From: Selaginella tamariscina
Taxonomy: Eukaryota; Streptophyta; Lycopodiopsida; Selaginellales; Selaginellaceae
Direction: 5' to 3'
Assembly (NCBI GenBank): GCA_003024785.1
Contig: PUQB01000464.1
Location: forward strand, 138,293 to 202,292
DNA length: 64,000 nt
Both the position numbers and the translations under genes were made by a program. Below are positions 1-11,024 of this stretch, in pieces. The stretch's first letter is position 1. Every line of letters begins with the position of its first letter. The notes under the pieces are model-generated. The model was not told the DNA's origin, searched no databases, and saw nothing but the letters and a program-made list of their open reading frames with translations.

Positions 1-945
1 AATCACAATATTAAGTTTTTTTAATTACATTTATAAATTATAAACTTTACTATTTTGATTTTACTTTTAAAATGTTAAAGTCATTTATACATATTTATGT
101 CGGACTTCTACTTTAGATGTTAAATGAGAAGTCTTTAGACTTACGATAAATCCTTTTTAGAGTCTTTTTTTTCCTAACGATGAGATTCCTAATTTAATTT
201 TTAAAAAAAAGAGTTAAAAGAATAACATTGCACAATAGTCAAAACTATTTCTTCTACATTAATGCCACCAAGATTAACTTTAGATGTAATTATATCTTTT
301 TCTAAATTCGTAATTCTATATTCTAAAGTCAAATTTAGAATTGTGATAAGCAAATATAATATAAATGTATTAAATTAGCGTTTTAGAAGCTTAAACCAGC
401 AAAGTGGATAATCCATTCGTGTATATAATATTATTATTTTCTTTTTTATTTATTATACTATATACTATATACTATACTATATATTTTATATTATGCAAGC
501 TAATGTGTACACACAAAAATTCTAGAAGCTCATAAAATTATGAAAAAAACTTAATATTTCACCAAATTAATTAATGTTTTAAGAGGAAATGCCTTAGTGT
601 TTAGTAAGGATATTAAATGTTAATCTGCAGCTCAACTCTTGTTAAGTTGCACATTACAATAAATTTAATTGGTAAAATAAACATAAAATATACTTTAGCT
701 TTGTTTTAACTTACACATAACATACATATGTGTGTGTATTTTTACTTCTTGCAGTGGTTCCTATGGAGCATAAGACACCAAATATAAAATTTCATATAAA
801 CATTATTAAAACCTGCAACTTTATTTAAGTCTATTCGTATAACATGATATAAATATAAATGAACACCCTACATTTACAATTAAGATTTAGGGATTTGAGT
901 TTTCAGTAATATTATTAATAATATAAGGAATTTTAAATTTTATAC
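1..945. repeat. AT-rich segment, inverted copy of 47,697-48,640
   Basis: No gene is visible. The segment reads as the reverse complement of 47,697-48,640. Shared landmarks are the stretch around 740-790 (ends of the run GTGGTTCCTATGGAGCATAA) and the opening block at 1-110. It includes, near 263-290, the complement of a box (TCTAAAGTTAATCCTGGTGG) that also sits in the promoter of the GDSL gene at 44.8 kb. The left end of the duplication lies outside the window. Confidence 0.8.
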
Positions 946-2234
946 GATGAAAATTAAACCTTAAACCTTAATTGTAAACCATAAATTATTAAACAAATTT
1001 GAAAATTAGTCCCATTCTTGACTATTTAATAATAATTTATTAATTAATTAACCTTTAACCCAATTGTTATTTTTAACTTAATGAGTTTTTCTTTAGGTTA
1101 AATATTTAATTTAATGAATTTATCTTTAACTTTTTAAATTTATCTTACCCTTAACCTAGTTATTATTTTTAACATAATAAGTTTATTTTTAAGTTGGACC
1201 CTTAACTCTATTATTATCTTTAATTTAATAAGTTTAATAAAACCCTAAACACAATTTTTATCCTTAACCTTGTAAGTTTATTCTTAAAATTTTTATGTTT
1301 GAACAATGACCAACTCAATTATTATTATTTACCCATGTCATACATGACTCATGCTTGATTTAACACCTAATAATGCTAGTGGATTTAGGATTTATGATGA
1401 TTGTAGGTGGACTTTATTGTTTAATCAATTATTATCTTTTACTTAATGAGTAATGCAAAACATGATAAATTTATTCTTAATCTCATAAGTTTACTCATGT
1501 TTGAACTTAATTATTTAATGACTCTTCTTAATTTAGTTGTTATTTTTAACATGATGATAGTTAGACCATTCATCAAATTATTATTTTTAACTTAATGAGT
1601 TTATCTTTAAGCTAGTTAATTTTGTGCATTTATTCTTAAGATTTTATGCATGAGATTAACTATTTAATAGCAATTGTTATGCTTAACTTGATTTAAACTT
1701 TTATATTTATTCATGCTTGACTTAATTATTTAATGACTCTTAATTTAATTATTATTCTTAACATGGTGAATTTATTATTAAGTTAGATTTTTAACCCGAT
1801 TGTTATTTTTAACTAGTTTGAATGTAAGCCACCTTTAACCTTGTGAATTTAAAATAACCTTTAAATGTAATTTAAGATGACCATTTACGGGGTGTTAATG
1901 ACACACATTTAAGATTTAAAATAAATAATAGATAGAATTTAAAAATGTTTAGGCTTAATTATTTCTCCATTAGATACAATTTAAAATAACCTTTAAATAT
2001 AATTTAAGATGACCATTTAGGTGTTAATAACACAGATTTAGTATTTAAAATAAATAATAGATAGAATTTAAAAATGTTTAGGCTTAATTATTTCTTCTTA
2101 ATAACCATTAAATAAAATTTAAAATAACCTTTAAATATAATTTAAGATGACCATTTATGGGGTGTTAATGACACACATTTAGGATTTAAAATAAATAATA
2201 GATAGAATTTAAAAATGTTTAGGCTTAATTATTA
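945..2234. repeat. AT-rich dispersed repeat, direct copy of about 48,735-49,770
   Basis: No coding sequence is seen. The stretch consists of diverged short units built on TTAACCCAATTGTTATT and TTAACTTAATGAGTTTAT. Related copies are at 42.2-43.9 kb, 48.7-49.8 kb and, inverted, 16.8-17.8 kb. Near 1,860-2,220 a roughly 120-140 bp unit containing TAATAGATAGAATTTAAAAA is repeated three times. The right end (2,234) is a sharp junction with a PPR gene fragment. Confidence 0.75.
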
Positions 2235-2400
2235 TCTTCTGGGCTGCCACACTTTCCATACATTTCGATAAGAAGATTGTAAATGTATGTGTTGGCTGCT
2301 GAGTTGAGTACTTGCAGGTGAATTCTCCTACCTGAATGTATATCCCTGCAGCTTTTGATCAATGGTACCAGAACTGATTCTTCGCATCCCCTCATCCATT
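2235..2400 (-). pseudogene. 5' fragment of PPR gene (truncated duplicate)
   Basis: This is nearly identical to 53,434-53,594, the first 50-odd codons of the PPR gene on the minus strand at 51.7-53.6 kb, starting from the same ATG context (MRGCEES). The rest of the PPR gene is absent: homology stops abruptly at 2,235, where the AT-rich repeat begins. A segment equivalent to about 49,770-53,433 is missing here. The fragment cannot make a PPR protein. Confidence 0.85.
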
Positions 2401-2623
2401 ACGAATACATTTGTATGTACATGAAAATCTATCTTTCTCTATACTTGACGACATAAAAGTACATGCAAGGGAAGCATGTGAGATAGCACGTACGGTGTAT
2501 CATTTACATAGCGTGTTCCCCAGCTGCGTGCATTCGTCTGTGTATGTGTTACCATCATAGTCCCGTACCCACTGCATACTGGTGGTTCTATAAAAGCCCG
2601 TTCAAAACCACACCTAGTGCACC
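2401..2623. promoter_or_regulatory. Intergenic promoter copy upstream of secreted-protein gene A
   Basis: A TATA box (TATAAAAG) lies at 2,589-2,596, about 28 bp before the ATG at 2,624, so the 5' leader would be very short. The same spacing is kept in the sister copy (TATAAAAG at 53,785-53,792, ATG at 53,819). In that intact arrangement the stretch separates divergent PPR and A' genes. Here only the A side keeps a gene body. Confidence 0.6.
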
Positions 2624-3221
2624 ATGGCGTCTGTTGCTTCTCTCTCATTCTTTATCCTTACACTTATCGTCCTCAGTAAGATTTCAGTAGTTCATTATAA
2701 TATATTAAACTTCATATACAGTAATCTTACTCTCTCTCTCTCAGGTTTGGGCGATCCAGGCGGACCGAATAACAACAACGGCAAAAACGATAATAACAAC
2801 GACGGTGGTCAACAGTCAGGCAGTGGTGAAAGCACTCTGGTGACAAAAAGAACATGCTGATCGATCTACAAAATGTAGTCCAGGATGCACACTCAGAGTT
2901 TGAGCAGATAATAAAATCCACGTCTTTTGATGATCTAAACGCGACCAGGTTACTCATTATCGAGGGAATGGCACTGGTAACCACGTTAGAGGGTACCAAC
3001 AGGGAGGGAACCAGCAAAGCATATCAAGCACACTCAAGGCGGTTCAGAGCACCCTGAATGGCCTGGACAACATGCTCACCTACATGATAGGCCTGCGATA
3101 CACTCTTCAAGACCTTGAATCCGTGAGTTCTTCGGTGGCCACCATTCAAGCACAGGTCTCAACTGAGTTACAAGCTTCATACGCGTTCAAGCCCGCAAAA
3201 TCTCCGTCAAAGAACAACTAA
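2624..3221 (+). pseudogene. Small secreted protein family member A (frame-broken copy)
   Basis: Exon 1 (2,624-2,675) encodes a hydrophobic signal peptide beginning MASVASLSFFILTLIVL. A donor GTAAGA and an acceptor after a CT tract (intron 2,676-2,744, 69 bp) lead to a linker rich in N, D and G (GDPGGPNNNNGKNDNNNDGG). The frame then breaks near 2,830-2,855 (one base fewer than copy A'). The helical domain follows in another frame: MLIDLQNVVQDAHSEFEQII, then LNATRL and MALVTTL. A second frame change near 2,985, shared with A', precedes VQSTLNGLDNMLTYMIGL and the tail ending SPSKNN at 3,221. The same domain occurs in B, C and D. A secreted or apoplastic protein is inferred from the signal peptide; function is unknown. 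Confidence 0.6.
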
Positions 3222-3626
3222 GTTACAATTTTCAAGAGTTTCAAAGCTTTCTCACATGTAAATACACACCATTACTTTGATTACGATTATCTTCGTATGT
3301 GTACGTGTATGTGTGTGTGTGTGTTTGAGTCGCTTGTATTGATATATGACCTCAACGGTCACCATATTGTATCCCTGTTCTTTTCGTCTCATCTGAGAAC
3401 TCTTTGAGGAACTCTTAAAGCTTACACACGCACACACACACACACTTATGTGTATATACTGTTGGCAAGTTAGGAATTTAACTCAGAACAAGTTAAGTGG
3501 ACTGGCAAAGCTAGTAGGTGAAATGACATCATTTGTCACACTTAATGAACTCCTCATGCATTTAGTACTTAATGATCGGCTTCTGTACTTCTTTAAATAC
3601 GACCTTGTCCTTGCGAGAACACAGAA
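3222..3626. other. Spacer between A and B genes with microsatellites
   Basis: There is no gene. It contains a (TG)n run near 3,309-3,324 and a (CA)n run near 3,424-3,443. The segment just before the B gene (TTTAAATA at about 3,593) is a candidate TATA box about 30 bp upstream of the ATG at 3,627. The order is preserved in the sister copy at 54,406-54,807. Confidence 0.5.
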
Positions 3627-4580
3627 ATGGCGAGGGGCAAGCTGCTTGTTATATTTTGGGATTGTCCGTGTTCATCACTTCAGGGAATGCAAGGAATGCA
3701 CATTGTACTCACAGTAAAACATGTACAGCATCAATTATAACTTATACAATATATATTTTAACATAGATTTCAAGTATATTGAACGTTATAGATCTCTGTT
3801 TAGATGGTACAAAGAAGCTGACTGGTGCCCCGGGTGATCCAGATGTACCGCTTGGGCCAGGTGTGTGTGTGTGTGTGCGTGCGTCTGTTTTATTCTACTT
3901 TATGTTTGAATTTAGATGATGAAAATGGGCCGACTGTCGGTAATGAACCTGGTCAATCTGGTCAATCAGATGGTGATAAGTCAAATAATGATCCAAGCAG
4001 TAGTCAGTCAAATGGAGGTCAAATAACTGATCAGTGCCAAGGTGGTGGTCAAAGCAGTGACCAAGAATCAAATGGGCAGTCAAACTCCGGTCAGAGCAGT
4101 TCAAATGCGCAGTCAAACACCGGTCAGAGCAGTTCAAATGCGCAGTCAAACACCGGTCAGTTCAAATGCGCAGCCAAACACCGGTCGACAGTTGGGCAGG
4201 TCAGCTCTTGGGCATTGAAAGAGGCAATGCTGATTGATCTAGAAGATGCACTACAGTCTTGTCAATTGCAGCTTGCCAACGTGGTAGAATCCATATCTAT
4301 TTTGGCACTAAACACAACCCGGTTAGAGGCGGCAGAGGCCTTGGCACTGGTACAATCTCAGCAGCTTGATTATCACAGATTCAACCAGTGTCAGCAAGCT
4401 CGTGAGTGCGGAGGAGTCTCTTAACCCTCTCAACATTGCTGTGTCCACCATGACCAATCTTCCCTTGAACCTGCAGCAACTTACTGCAGCCCAGGCATCC
4501 ATCCTCACGCTTGAAACAACAGAAATACCAGCGACTGACGGACATGGCCAAGTCTTCGCGACCTTGTTATGCTCTTGTAA
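3627..4580 (+). pseudogene. Small secreted protein family member B (frame-broken copy)
   Basis: The start is MARGKLLV; in the sister copy B' this continues as a clear signal peptide, but here a base is missing near 3,650 and the frame is lost. Later exons are recognisable. One gives KKLTGAPGDPDVPLGPG (about 3,804-3,860), followed by an intron opening with a (GT)n tract. The next starts DDENGPTVGNEPGQSG (from about 3,916) and runs through a Q/S/N/G-rich linker with 11-residue repeats (GQSSSNAQSNT) into the helical domain EAMLIDLEDALQ...LNTTRLEAAEALALV. A frame break near 4,365 separates this from the tail (STMTNLPLNLQQLTAAQASI). The conserved MLIDL/ALALV signature ties it to A, C and D. Confidence 0.6.
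4089..4187 (+). repeat. 33-bp coding minisatellite in gene B
   Basis: Tandem 33-bp units begin at 4,089, 4,122 and 4,155; each full unit encodes GQSSSNAQSNT. The third is shortened by about 5 bp, which changes the frame. The sister gene B' has one unit fewer, so the linker length is unstable. Confidence 0.75.
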
Positions 4581-4671
4581 TAAGCTTTGAACAAACAATA
4601 ACACTCGTCAATAATATTTCTTTGTGTGTGTACGGTGAAGATTTCAGCGAATATGCCACTTTCAAATTTCA

Positions 4672-5033
4672 GAGAAATCCCCTGGAAGCACCAGTGATAA
4701 CTGCGATGGCTGACTCAACGAGCCCTGTCGATGGAGTCTTTTGGCTCACGGATGTTGCAACAGCACTAACGACTGAAGAAAAAAAAAGAATGAGTCTTCT
4801 GGGAGCAAAAAATCCATGCGTTAAGACCTCTCATCGAGATGGGTAAATAGAGTACCTGTGTTGCTCGCATTTTCCATATAAATGGGGCGGAGCTAGAAGC
4901 CTGGAATGACGATGGCGTTGCCATGGATCGCTGCGTACGCTCTGATGACTCATCCCTTAAAATTCCACATTAGCCGAGTAAGTTGGACCCTTCATCTCAC
5001 GGCTTGCATCTTGCCAGCGTTAAACCCATGGTC
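4672..5033. other. Unique spacer, no gene recognised
   Basis: Homology to the 55.8-kb copy stops at 4,671. Downstream there is an open stretch to 4,846 that I cannot relate to a known protein, then non-coding sequence up to the palindrome. No confident feature is seen. Confidence 0.4.
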
Positions 5034-5090
5034 TGGTTAAGTGGAACCTAAATTTAGGGTTTAAAGCTATGGAGGCGACAGGAAAATTTC

Positions 5091-5757
5091 TTGGGCGAGC
5101 GCCCTCTAATCACGCACACTCAGGTAAAAGCGATTGCATTCCTCTATGCTGTAACAAAATTCGTCGCATCAGCTGGATTGAGAGACATTCAACGGCATCT
5201 TCTGCGAGTGCCATTAGATGACAATGAAGTGCCTGTTGACATTGAACTGAAAATGGTCTGTGCCTGCATTTCTGGTGAATTCAAAATGGCATGTTCTATA
5301 ACCTGCATGTCCAAAATTGTATGTTTTATTTTACCCTGCATTTCATATTTGGCGTAGATTCATGAGCTTAAGCCACTGCTTTTGTGACAGGTGCAAAAAG
5401 CGGACTGGTTTCATTCACTAAGAGGCACTTTATTCAACAAGCTGCCACAGTCGTCTGATGTACGCCACACCCAAATGAGCGTCCACTCACATATCGAGGG
5501 ACTTGAGGGACGATGCAGACACAATTTATGAAATAGTTTCTGAGGGTGGTGTGTTTCATAATCAATTAGTAGCAGACAAGCCTCTACTTTTATGCAAGCT
5601 ATTATATGATGTGGGCCTCAACATCAAATATTATTTTAACGAGAAGCATTCTCGAGGACATGTGTTGAAGGTATACTCAAGGGCAAGTATGGTACAAGTT
5701 TGTGTTGAAGACATGAAGTCATCATCACTGTTTTGTGTATTTTCAATTATGTGCTAG
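5091..5757 (+). pseudogene. Unidentified gene fragment in left palindrome arm
   Basis: Codons in the first part read HTQVKAIAFLYAVTKFVASA and RDIQRHLLRVPLDDNEVPVD. A possible intron follows (donor after ELKM near 5,253, acceptor CAG at about 5,391), then VQKADWFHSLRGTLFNKL. Further open sequence reads LRDDADTIYEIVSEGG and CKLLYDVGLNIKYYF. It looks like spliced coding sequence but I cannot name the family. No full gene is assembled and the frame is interrupted, so it is treated as a captured fragment. Confidence 0.4.
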
Positions 5758-7398
5758 CTAAATGGTTGTTTGCCTTACGCTTCTGCTGCACAATTCAGGC
5801 TACATAGTGAAAAGAAGTAAACAGAGTGGATTGATGAGAGGATGATGCACTTTAAAGGCTATGAGACTCCTCTCATCATAAAGATTCACCTTCGGAAAAG
5901 TCAAAATATAATGGCAATTTTGAAGTTGTTTTACATATAGTTGTCGTTAAAAATAAATGTATGCATTATTTTTTTGTTTATTATTTTTTTCATTAAGCTT
6001 AAGGAAATCGATAATTATTAAAGAGTTTTGTTAGAACATTGATTGCTCTAAGATAAAACTTGGTAAGGCATATATTTTTTTTGTTTATGAATATAATTAT
6101 TTATTTTTTTTATCAGGCTGTGCTATTCAAGTACTCGACAGCAATATTCACATTATTTACACTGTAAAGAACAAATACACATTGGTTAACATCAATAAAA
6201 TTAGTAACACTGACAAGTTTTTAAAATCATTAAAACACATTTTTAAAAGCGATATTATAATCTTAATACATTATAGAATTTTTTATTTTCATAAATTTAT
6301 TATTATTATTGTAATTGTGCCATAAAATTGCTTTGAATCAAAAAACGAAACTTAAAAATTTTTTTCATGATACTTACTACAAAGATAATACGACTGATAA
6401 TGTTATTAAATAAATAAATATTTATTAGAAAAGGTAATTTTTATTTTGTTATTTTTTTTATTTATTATTATTTGCTTACTACCAAATATAAATAAGAAGT
6501 AACAAAGGTGATTAAGTTTTTAAATGCATGTAGAAAATAACTACTTGAGATTAATAAAGATCAAGTCTATCTTATCCATAGTAGTTCCAGATATGCATGC
6601 ATTCAAAAACTTAATCACCTTTGCTTCTTTTTGTTTATATCTGGTAATAAATAAATAATATTAAATAAAGAAAAATAATAAAATAAAAATTATCTTTCTT
6701 ATGACCATTCATAAGTATCCATCTTATTTAATAACATCACTAATTATGGCACTTTTGCAATAAGTATCATAATAAGGGATTCACAAGTTACACTTTCTGA
6801 TTCAAGACAATCCTATAGCTCAATTATAATAATAATAATAAATTTGTAAAAATAAAAATTTTATAATATATTAAAACCATAATATCTCTTAAAAATGCAT
6901 TTTAATGACTTTAAAAATTTATCAATATTACTGATTTTACTGATGTTGATCAATATGTACTCGTTCTTACTATGTAAAGAGTGTGAACACTACTGTTGAG
7001 CACTTAAATAGCACAACTTAAGAAAAATAAATAAATAATTATGTTTAATAAACAAAAAGAACATATGCCTTATCAAATTTTATTTCAAAGCAATCAATGT
7101 TCTAGCAAAACTCTTAAATAATTATCGATTTTCCTGAGTTTAATAAAAAAATAATAAAAAAAATAATGCATACCTTTATTTCTAACGATGACTTCGTGTC
7201 AAGCAACTTCAAAACTGCCATCGTATTTTGGCTTTTCCGGAGGTGAATCTTTAGGAGTGGGGTTTGGAACGATGAGAGGAGTCGCATAACCTTCAAAGTG
7301 CATCATCCTCTTGCCAGTCCACTCTGTCTGCTTCTTTCGACTGTGTAGCCTGAGTTGTGCAACAAAGGCGTGAGGCAAACATTTATCCAACACATAAT

Positions 7399-8040
7399 TG
7401 AAAACACATAGAACAGTACGACTTTATGTCTTCAACATGAACTTGTACCATACTTACCCTTGAGTATACCTTCAACATGAGTCCTCAAGAACGCTTCTCA
7501 TGATGTTGAGGCCGCATTCGTTAACAACTTGCATAGAAGTAGAGGCTTGTTAACAACTTGCATAGAAGTAGAGGCTTGTCTGCTAGTAGTTATCATGAAA
7601 CACACCACCCTTAAAAACTATTTCATAAATTGTGTCTGCATCGTCCCTCAAGTCCCTCAATCTGTCTTTGACGAGGTTGTACGCGATGCGTCAACGCTCG
7701 TTTGGGTGTAGAGTACATCAGAGCGACTAAAGTGAATGAACCCCAGTCCGCTTCTTGCACCTGTCACAAAAGCAGTGGTTTAAGCTTATGAATCTACGCA
7801 AGTATGAAATGCAGAGTAAAATAAAACATACAATTTTGGACATGCAGGTTATAGAACATGCCATTTTGAATTCACCAGAAATGCAGGCACAGACCATTTT
7901 CAGTTCAATGTCAACAGGCACTTCATTGTCGTCTAATGGCACCCGCGGAAGATGCCGTTGAATGTCTCTCAATCCAGCTGATGGGACGAATTTTGTTACA
8001 GCATAGAGGAATGCAATCGCTTTTACCTGAGTGTGCGTGA
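7399..8040 (-). pseudogene. Same gene fragment, inverted, in right palindrome arm
   Basis: This is the minus-strand copy of the fragment at 5,091-5,757, including RDIQRHLPRVPLDDNEVPVD. It differs by substitutions (for example P for L in the QRHLP stretch) and indels. The two copies face each other, so a read-through transcript would be self-complementary over coding sequence. Confidence 0.45.
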
Positions 8041-8118
8041 TTAGAGGGCTCTCTGCCCAAGAAATTTTCCTGTCGCCTCCATAGCTTTAAACCCTAAATT
8101 TAGGTTCCACTTAACCAA

Positions 8119-8582
8119 GTACATAAACAATTAAATAATATAATAAATTTATTTATTAATAGTGTTTTAAAGTTTAAATATTTATTAAAAGTGAGTTATA
8201 GAAATTTAAATAAATTATTTAATATAAGACTCCCTAACACTGTTTTCAACATAATAATTTATGATTAAATCTGAATTGAGAGGCTATAAAAAATCGTGTT
8301 TCATAAAATAATAATTTTTTAACTTCTAATATATTTTTTATGTAATTAACTTAAATAAGTTTAAATTACTTTTTCAATAATAGTTAATCTAGAGAATATT
8401 CTCCTTATTAATGATTATCTAAATTTTTAAATTTCTTTTAATAGCATTTTGAATTGTAATATAATTTTTTAAATATAAAAATCAAATATAAAATTTAAAG
8501 AAAATCACGTGATACATTTTATTCTTACTTTGAATTACAGGCAAGGTTTAGGTTAGGTCTCTGTTTTTAGGGTCGAAGGAGA
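8119..8582. other. AT-rich spacer upstream of kinase-like gene
   Basis: There is no open frame and no repeat shared with the rest of the window that I can see. It presumably contains the promoter and leader of the gene starting at 8,583, but no convincing TATA box stands out. Confidence 0.4.
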
Positions 8583-11024
8583 ATGGGAGATGAGCGGACG
8601 ATGGAGCTGGAAGAGGATTTGCGTCAGCTGTTTCAGGGTTTCCACGTGAGTAAGCAATCGATTGAGAAGATAGCTGCTTCTGGAGTTTATTCACAAACCC
8701 TGCTCTATCTTCCGGCCAAAGATCTGGACGATTTCCTTGCTCAGTGTGTGCAACCGTCATACGGGGAAAAGCTTGCAATCCTAGCTGCACTCGGTAGAAG
8801 AAAGCTCGTTCAAGCTCCTGCTCACGCGGGTAAGTAGTCGTAGTATTTAATCAAGTCCTATGTTTTCTTCGGCTATGCGTGCGGTTTGTCGTTTGTGTTG
8901 GGTGTCTGTTGGAGACTGAGTGGTACATGCCCCTGATTTATTGTGCATGGTTTTGCTATGGCTGTTTGCGTTTGCCTCTCGATTTTGTGCGTTCTTTTTG
9001 CCTGGTCTCGGTATCTACTGATGTGCTCTTTCGTTCTTTCGTTTTTGTTATGGCTTGACTTATGTCTATGGCTATGGCGTTTTTCGTTTTTTGGTTCTGG
9101 TGTGGTACGGTTTGTGGCTGAATTCAGGGAGCTTTGTCATGGAGCTGCGCGTGTGTGTGTGCGTATTCCGTTTCTGCGTCTTTTTTGTGTTGCTATAGAT
9201 CTGTGTTTGCCTTGTGTGTGTGTGTGCGCGCGGTTAATTTACTTCGATTCTGTGTTAAAGATTTTGTTACAAATCGGTCTCAAACAGGGAAGGAGAGTGC
9301 GGCAGTGAAGCTTCACCGGACACTCCAGAACGATTGTTTCCTGTATTTCTGTGTGCTGGAGCCCACGGAGAACATCCCGGCTACTACATCTGCGGTTATG
9401 GAGCACAAGACTGCATCATACATATCGGTTCCTGTAGGCACATCTTTGATCCAGTGTATAGACCGGATGAGGTTGGGCTACCATGCCAAAGTGTACTTTC
9501 TGAATCCGGATGTTGGATGCTGGGCATGTGTCCCCAGAGCACATGGACTATCGTCTGGAAGCAAACGACGCGTTTTACTTCAAATTGGTTATTGGTTCAG
9601 GTAAAAGTCACCGCTTATAATTCTTGTGAGGTCTGATATTTGTTTCCAAAATGTGCAGATCCCGTCGACTTAAGTGAGAAGTGGGCTCGTACCGTCTTGC
9701 AGCCGTTTACGTACTCTGTGTTGGAATTGCCAGGCTTAAGAAAAGCCTTGGCGGAGCCGCTACCGCTCCCTCTGCCAGTTGGGGACATGACCTTCAGAAA
9801 GCTCGATCCCGAGGTTGCTTCCAACTTCGTCCCTTTTAGTGCCTACCCAGCTGAAGCCATATCTTGCTACACGACCGCCTTCATGAAGTCAAAGGTAACT
9901 CCAGAAATGTCGGAAAACATGCTGCAGAGTATTTGGGACCAAGCTTTTGGTTCTCTCTGGTTGACTTTACTGTCTCTGGTGGAGGTGGTTAGCATTCGCT
10001 TTAACAGGAACGTCGTGGACAAGTCGGGGGCTTCAAATGAGTCTGTCCGTCCCGATTTGATGCTGTGGTTCTTGAACAGGCTTTGCGTCAAATTTGAAGA
10101 GAAACGGGACAATCTTTTTAAGGCACTCAACGATTTGAGTAAGAAGATCGGCGTGCTTCCTCTGCAGTATTATGGACCAGTTCAATGGATAATAGGGGTG
10201 GCTTTAGCTCGCACTGACATGGCTGTATGGGCAATGAGGCATGGGCATGCACCAGACGAGTTGAGCGGCTACCTTAGTATGACGTCGAACGCTGATAAAG
10301 CTACATGCTTGCGCCTTTCTGTCAACTTCCTCCGGGTCGCTCTGAGCTTGACAAGCACTTACAGCAAGCTCACTTATCTTCCAGCACCGTTTACGGAACT
10401 AGAACCTTGTACTTACGGGTCAGATGAACAAATTACCAGGCGGCTGCGTATCAACTATCCCAAGGTTGTCAAAGTGATAGAGCCATGGTCCCAGCATGTG
10501 AGAGAGGGGTTCACTACCACAGATTATGTGACAAAGGCATACGCTGTCAGCAATGCATCTCAGTCGGGGCTAGTCAAAGGCGACTTGTCAGTTTCAAGGG
10601 GTGATAGGTACAAAGTGGTGTTGAACCCCGTGGGATACGAGCAGCTATTCACAGAAGAACATGAGCTGCGAGTGGCTATTAGAGACGTGCTTGAGGGGTT
10701 ACAGGAGTTGCACGCTGCAGGCTTGGTGCACAGGGATATCAGGTGGAAGAACGTACTCAAGACTTGGTCTGGGTCCTGGATGCTGATAGATCTAGAGACT
10801 TCGTGGGAATGTGACCATAAACCGCTTTGCCGTCTTAGAGCTTGGGATGATAAGACGCTGATCGATGGCAAGTACACTGTGCAGTCGGACCTTTATCTCG
10901 TTGGCAAGCTCACGTTCACCCTGAACAACCTTTCCCAGGCAGGAAATGCCTTCCAATACAAGCTCCTGCAACGTGTGTTCACGAATGCCAAAGAGGCACT
11001 CGCAGACAGTTACTTGTGCTTCTG
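8583..11024 (+). CDS. Crinkler-like protein with C-terminal protein-kinase-like domain, three exons
   Basis: Exon 1 (8,583-8,829) encodes a compact helical N-terminus (LEEDLRQLFQGF...LPAKDLDDFL) that may be SAM-like. The donor is GTAAGT and the acceptor CAG ends at 9,287. Exon 2 spans 9,288-9,600 and is followed by a 58-bp intron. Exon 3 (9,659-11,024) gives 455 residues. Its C-terminal part has HRDIRWKNVL (catalytic loop, about nt 10,729, with the HRD aspartate and the asparagine) and IDLE in place of DFG (about nt 10,786). I see no glycine-rich loop or VAIK lysine, so activity is uncertain. Such kinase-like domains occur in Crinkler (CRN) proteins of oomycetes, fungi and some plants. Within exon 2 the frame appears to shift by one base near 9,505, since the best reading before and after (NPDV, then MLDAGHVSPEHMDYRLEAND) lies in different frames. 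It could encode an immune-type protein; that is inference. Confidence 0.6.

Larger units (their letters stand above)
5034..8118. repeat. 3-kb near-perfect palindrome (long inverted repeat)
   Basis: The left arm (5,034-6,530) and right arm (6,595-8,118) are reverse complements with small indels. The outer ends read GGTTAAGTGGAACCTAAATT and its complement. The inner ends are the run around 6,505-6,530 (AAGGTGATTAAGTTTTTAAA) and its complement at 6,596-6,622. They leave a loop of about 64 nt. The right arm has an extra tandem duplication near 7,528-7,575. No target duplication is evident at the ends. It could be a fold-back element or an inverted gene-fragment duplication; the transcript would form a hairpin. 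Confidence 0.85.

Noticed and set aside
5034..8118. Complete DNA transposon with transposase
   Set aside because: No transposase and no target-site duplication found at the palindrome ends; left as an inverted repeat of unknown origin.
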